From NCBI GenBank assembly GCA_018269075.1, contig JAFDVJ010000012.1, positions 8,105 to 52,493 of the forward strand: 44,389 nucleotides of DNA. Reading direction: 5' to 3'. Under the pieces are notes generated by a model. The model worked only from the letters and a program-made list of their open reading frames with translations, was not told the DNA's origin and made no database searches. The stretch's first letter is position 1. Each line of letters begins with the position of its first letter. Shown in pieces: positions 42,790 to 44,389 of this stretch. The position numbers and the translations under genes were made by a program. This stretch comes from Acidobacteriota bacterium (GTDB taxonomy: Bacteria > Acidobacteriota > Blastocatellia > Pyrinomonadales > Pyrinomonadaceae).

Positions 42790-43842
42790 ATGTCATACTT
42801 ACGTTCAAAATTTCGTCATCCCGCGCTGCCGAAGAACAAGCTCGGCTATACGGTCGATTATTACGAGGGCTCGCTCTCGACGCTCTGCGCGGGCTGCGGT
42901 CACGATTCGATCTCGGCGGCCATCGCGCAGGCCTGTTTCGAGCTCAACATCGAGCCGCACCGGGTCGCCAAGCTGTCGGGCATCGGCTGTTCGTCGAAAA
43001 CGCCGGCCTATTTTCTCAACAATTCGCACGGCTTCAACTCGGTCCACGGCCGGATGCCGTCGGTCGCGACCGGCGCCAATCTCGCAAACCGCGATCTGAT
43101 CTATCTCGGCGTCTCCGGCGACGGCGATTCGGCGTCGATCGGGATGGGCCAGTTCGTCCACGTCATCCGCCGCAACCTCAATATGGTCTATATCGTGATG
43201 AACAACGGCTGCTACGGGCTGACGAAGGGCCAGGATTCGGCGACCGCCGACATCGGCTCGAAAAACAAATCGGGCCAGATCAACCTGTTCGAATCGATCG
43301 ATCTCGCGAGTCTGGCGATCGAGCTCGGCGCGACGTTCGTCGCCCAGAGCTTTTCGGGCGACAAGGAGCAGCTGATCCCGCTCATCAAGGCCGGGATGAG
43401 CCATCCGGGCTTCGCTTTCATCAACGTCATCAGCCCGTGCGTGACGTTCAACAACAACGTCGGCTCGACCAAGTCCTACGACTACGTCCGCCAGCATATG
43501 GAAGCGACCTCGACGTTCGATTTCGTCCCGCTCGCGCACGAGATCAGGACGCAGTACGAGGAAGGCGAAACGCAGCACCTGACGATGCACGACGGCACCG
43601 TCATCCAGCTTCACAAGCTGGCGAAGGACTGGAACCCGCTCGACCGCGTCTCGGCCGTCAACGCCGTCGGCCGGGCGCGCCGCGACGGCGAGATCCTGAC
43701 CGGCCTGCTCTATATGATTCCGGAATGCAAAGAGCTGCACGCGCTGCTCAACACGACCGACCGGCCGCTCAACTCGCTGACCGAGAACGAGCTCTGCCCC
43801 GGCGCCGACATTCTCGAAAGCATCAACGAAAGCCTGCGCTAA
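42790..43842 (+). CDS. korB: 2-oxoacid:ferredoxin oxidoreductase, beta subunit
   Basis: 350 residues. TPP and Mg binding: GVSGDGDSASIGMGQFVH ... MNNGCYGLTKGQDSAT. Cysteines for the single [4Fe-4S] cluster are CAGCGHDSI (near residue 36), GIGCSSK and a further Cys in ISPCVTF. It pairs with KorA to decarboxylate the 2-oxoacid and reduce ferredoxin. No clear Shine-Dalgarno; 39 bp between the genes. The stop codon is directly followed by a long inverted-repeat element. Confidence 0.9.
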   Translation: MSYLRSKFRHPALPKNKLGYTVDYYEGSLSTLCAGCGHDSISAAIAQACFELNIEPHRVAKLSGIGCSSKTPAYFLNNSHGFNSVHGRMPSVATGANLANRDLIYLGVSGDGDSASIGMGQFVHVIRRNLNMVYIVMNNGCYGLTKGQDSATADIGSKNKSGQINLFESIDLASLAIELGATFVAQSFSGDKEQLIPLIKAGMSHPGFAFINVISPCVTFNNNVGSTKSYDYVRQHMEATSTFDFVPLAHEIRTQYEEGETQHLTMHDGTVIQLHKLAKDWNPLDRVSAVNAVGRARRDGEILTGLLYMIPECKELHALLNTTDRPLNSLTENELCPGADILESINESLR

Positions 43843-43843
43843 T

Positions 43844-43941
43844 AAAAGTTTTGAGTTCCGCCTTCAGGCGGCTTTCGATTCATCCGCGGATATTTTCCGC
43901 CGTCAATCGAAAGCCGCCTGAAGGCGGAACTCAAAACTTTT
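43844..43941. repeat. Inverted-repeat element with 37-bp perfect arms after korB
   Basis: Arms 43844-43880 and 43905-43941 are exact complements with a 24-bp loop containing the palindrome ATCCGCGGAT (43882-43891). Each arm also includes CCGCC-TTCA-GGCGG, a small self-hairpin. Starts 2 bp after the korB stop. It may function as terminator, and its shape is that of a MITE or REP-type element. Confidence 0.8.
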
Positions 43942-43960
43942 TCATCGGCAGAAGCGCTCA

Positions 43961-44056
43961 ACACGTCGGCAACTCCTCTGCACACGTCGGCAAGCGAACA
44001 TTAACACGTCGGCAGACAAACTTTACACGTCGGCAAGTCTTCCGCACACGTCGGCA
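43961..44056. repeat. Phased array of an 11-bp repeat
   Basis: ACACGTCGGCA occurs exactly at 43961, 43982, 44004, 44025 and 44046 (steps 21, 22, 21, 21), with a decayed sixth copy ending at 43950, 21 bp before the end of the first. Spacers of 10-11 bp are unrelated. The array lies between convergent korB and the ATPase gene. Confidence 0.85.
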
Positions 44057-44082
44057 GGCGCAGTCCGCAGCCCGCCAAAAGC

Positions 44083-44389
44083 CTATTTCTTATTGAGCCG
44101 CATCGAGTTGCCGATCACCGAGAGGCTCGACAGGAGCATCGCGCCGGCGGCCATGATCGGGTTGAGAACGCCCGTCACGGCGAGACTCATCCCGAGCGTG
44201 TTGTAGAAAAACGCCCAGAACAGATTCTGCCGGACGACGCGCCAGGTCTTTTTCGAAAGATCGAACGCGGTCAGGATCTTTTCGAGCGAATTGCCCATCA
44301 GGACGATGTCGGCGGCCTTCATCGCGATGTCGGTGCCCGAGGCGAGCGCGATCCCGAGATCGGCGGCCGCGAGCGCCGGCGCGTCGTTG
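44083..44389 (-). CDS. Cu(I) P-type ATPase, C-terminal part (truncated by window edge)
   Basis: The frame runs in from the right edge: 101 residues beginning NDAPALAAADLGIALASGTD, the hinge motif of P-type ATPases, with AMKAADIVLMGNSL. Then membrane helices 7-8 with the Cu(I)-site signature: N-x6-Y-N (QNLFWAFFYN) and MLLSS (MAAGAMLLSSLSVIGNSMRL). This marks a P1B-1 copper exporter of the CopA group. The N-terminal metal-binding domains, phosphorylation site and start are outside the window. The 3' end lies 26 bp from the phased repeat array. Confidence 0.85.
   Translation of the reverse strand, partial: NDAPALAAADLGIALASGTDIAMKAADIVLMGNSLEKILTAFDLSKKTWRVVRQNLFWAFFYNTLGMSLAVTGVLNPIMAAGAMLLSSLSVIGNSMRLNKK

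Noticed and set aside
43950..44056. CRISPR-like array
   Set aside because: Repeats are 11 bp and spacers 10-11 bp, far below CRISPR sizes, and no cas genes are present.

Overview
This 44.4-kb, GC-rich, densely coding window looks like chromosome of an Acidobacteriota member, most likely class Blastocatellia (Pyrinomonadaceae-like). That placement is inference, drawn from protein style: a reg_prop/Y_Y_Y histidine kinase, a CadC-type winged helix fused to a beta-propeller, FG-GAP/VCBS repeat proteins, and large secreted proteins ending in a carboxypeptidase-regulatory-like domain. I saw no tRNA, rRNA, transposase or CRISPR array.

Layout. (1) 1-10.8 kb: a lone receiver-domain protein, a 1.6-kaa secreted multidomain protein, then a convergent histidine kinase/NarL-type regulator pair, and two small membrane or exported proteins. 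(2) 10.9-12.8 kb: a membrane Fe-S protein of the NapH/NosR/CcoG type with a TPR tail. (3) 13-26.4 kb: an exoprotein region with four secreted proteins. Two are tandem paralogues (17125-21015 and 21081-26411) built of beta-helix, cohesin-like, dockerin-like, cohesin-like and a shared C-terminal domain. One is a cohesin-like plus FG-GAP protein, and one shares only the C-terminal domain. (4) 26.4-31 kb: a LuxR-type regulator with a long structured leader, a CadC-like regulator with a TolB-like propeller, and a 792-bp gap carrying a candidate small RNA. (5) 31.1-37.4 kb: eight tightly spaced plus-strand genes, including four predicted lipoproteins and a PD40/FG-GAP propeller protein. (6) 38.2-43.8 kb: a redox operon of GltD-like FAD/Fe-S oxidoreductase, KorA (gamma-alpha fusion) and KorB (2-oxoacid:ferredoxin oxidoreductase), interrupted by a DUF433/DUF5615 toxin-antitoxin-type pair. 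(7) The right edge holds the C-terminus of a Cu(I) P-type ATPase on the minus strand.

How the genes may work together (inference): the cohesin-like and dockerin-like modules occur in several neighbouring exported proteins, which suggests an extracellular or surface assembly, with signalling genes on both sides. The Kor operon would couple 2-oxoacid oxidation to ferredoxin and then to NAD(P) through the FAD protein.

Most unusual observations: a 57-bp exact duplication of the korA 5' end bracketing the toxin-antitoxin pair; a helically phased (about 21 bp) array of an 11-bp motif beside the ATPase gene; several long perfect inverted-repeat elements between genes; a candidate ~100-nt small RNA; and the linked cohesin/dockerin exoprotein set.
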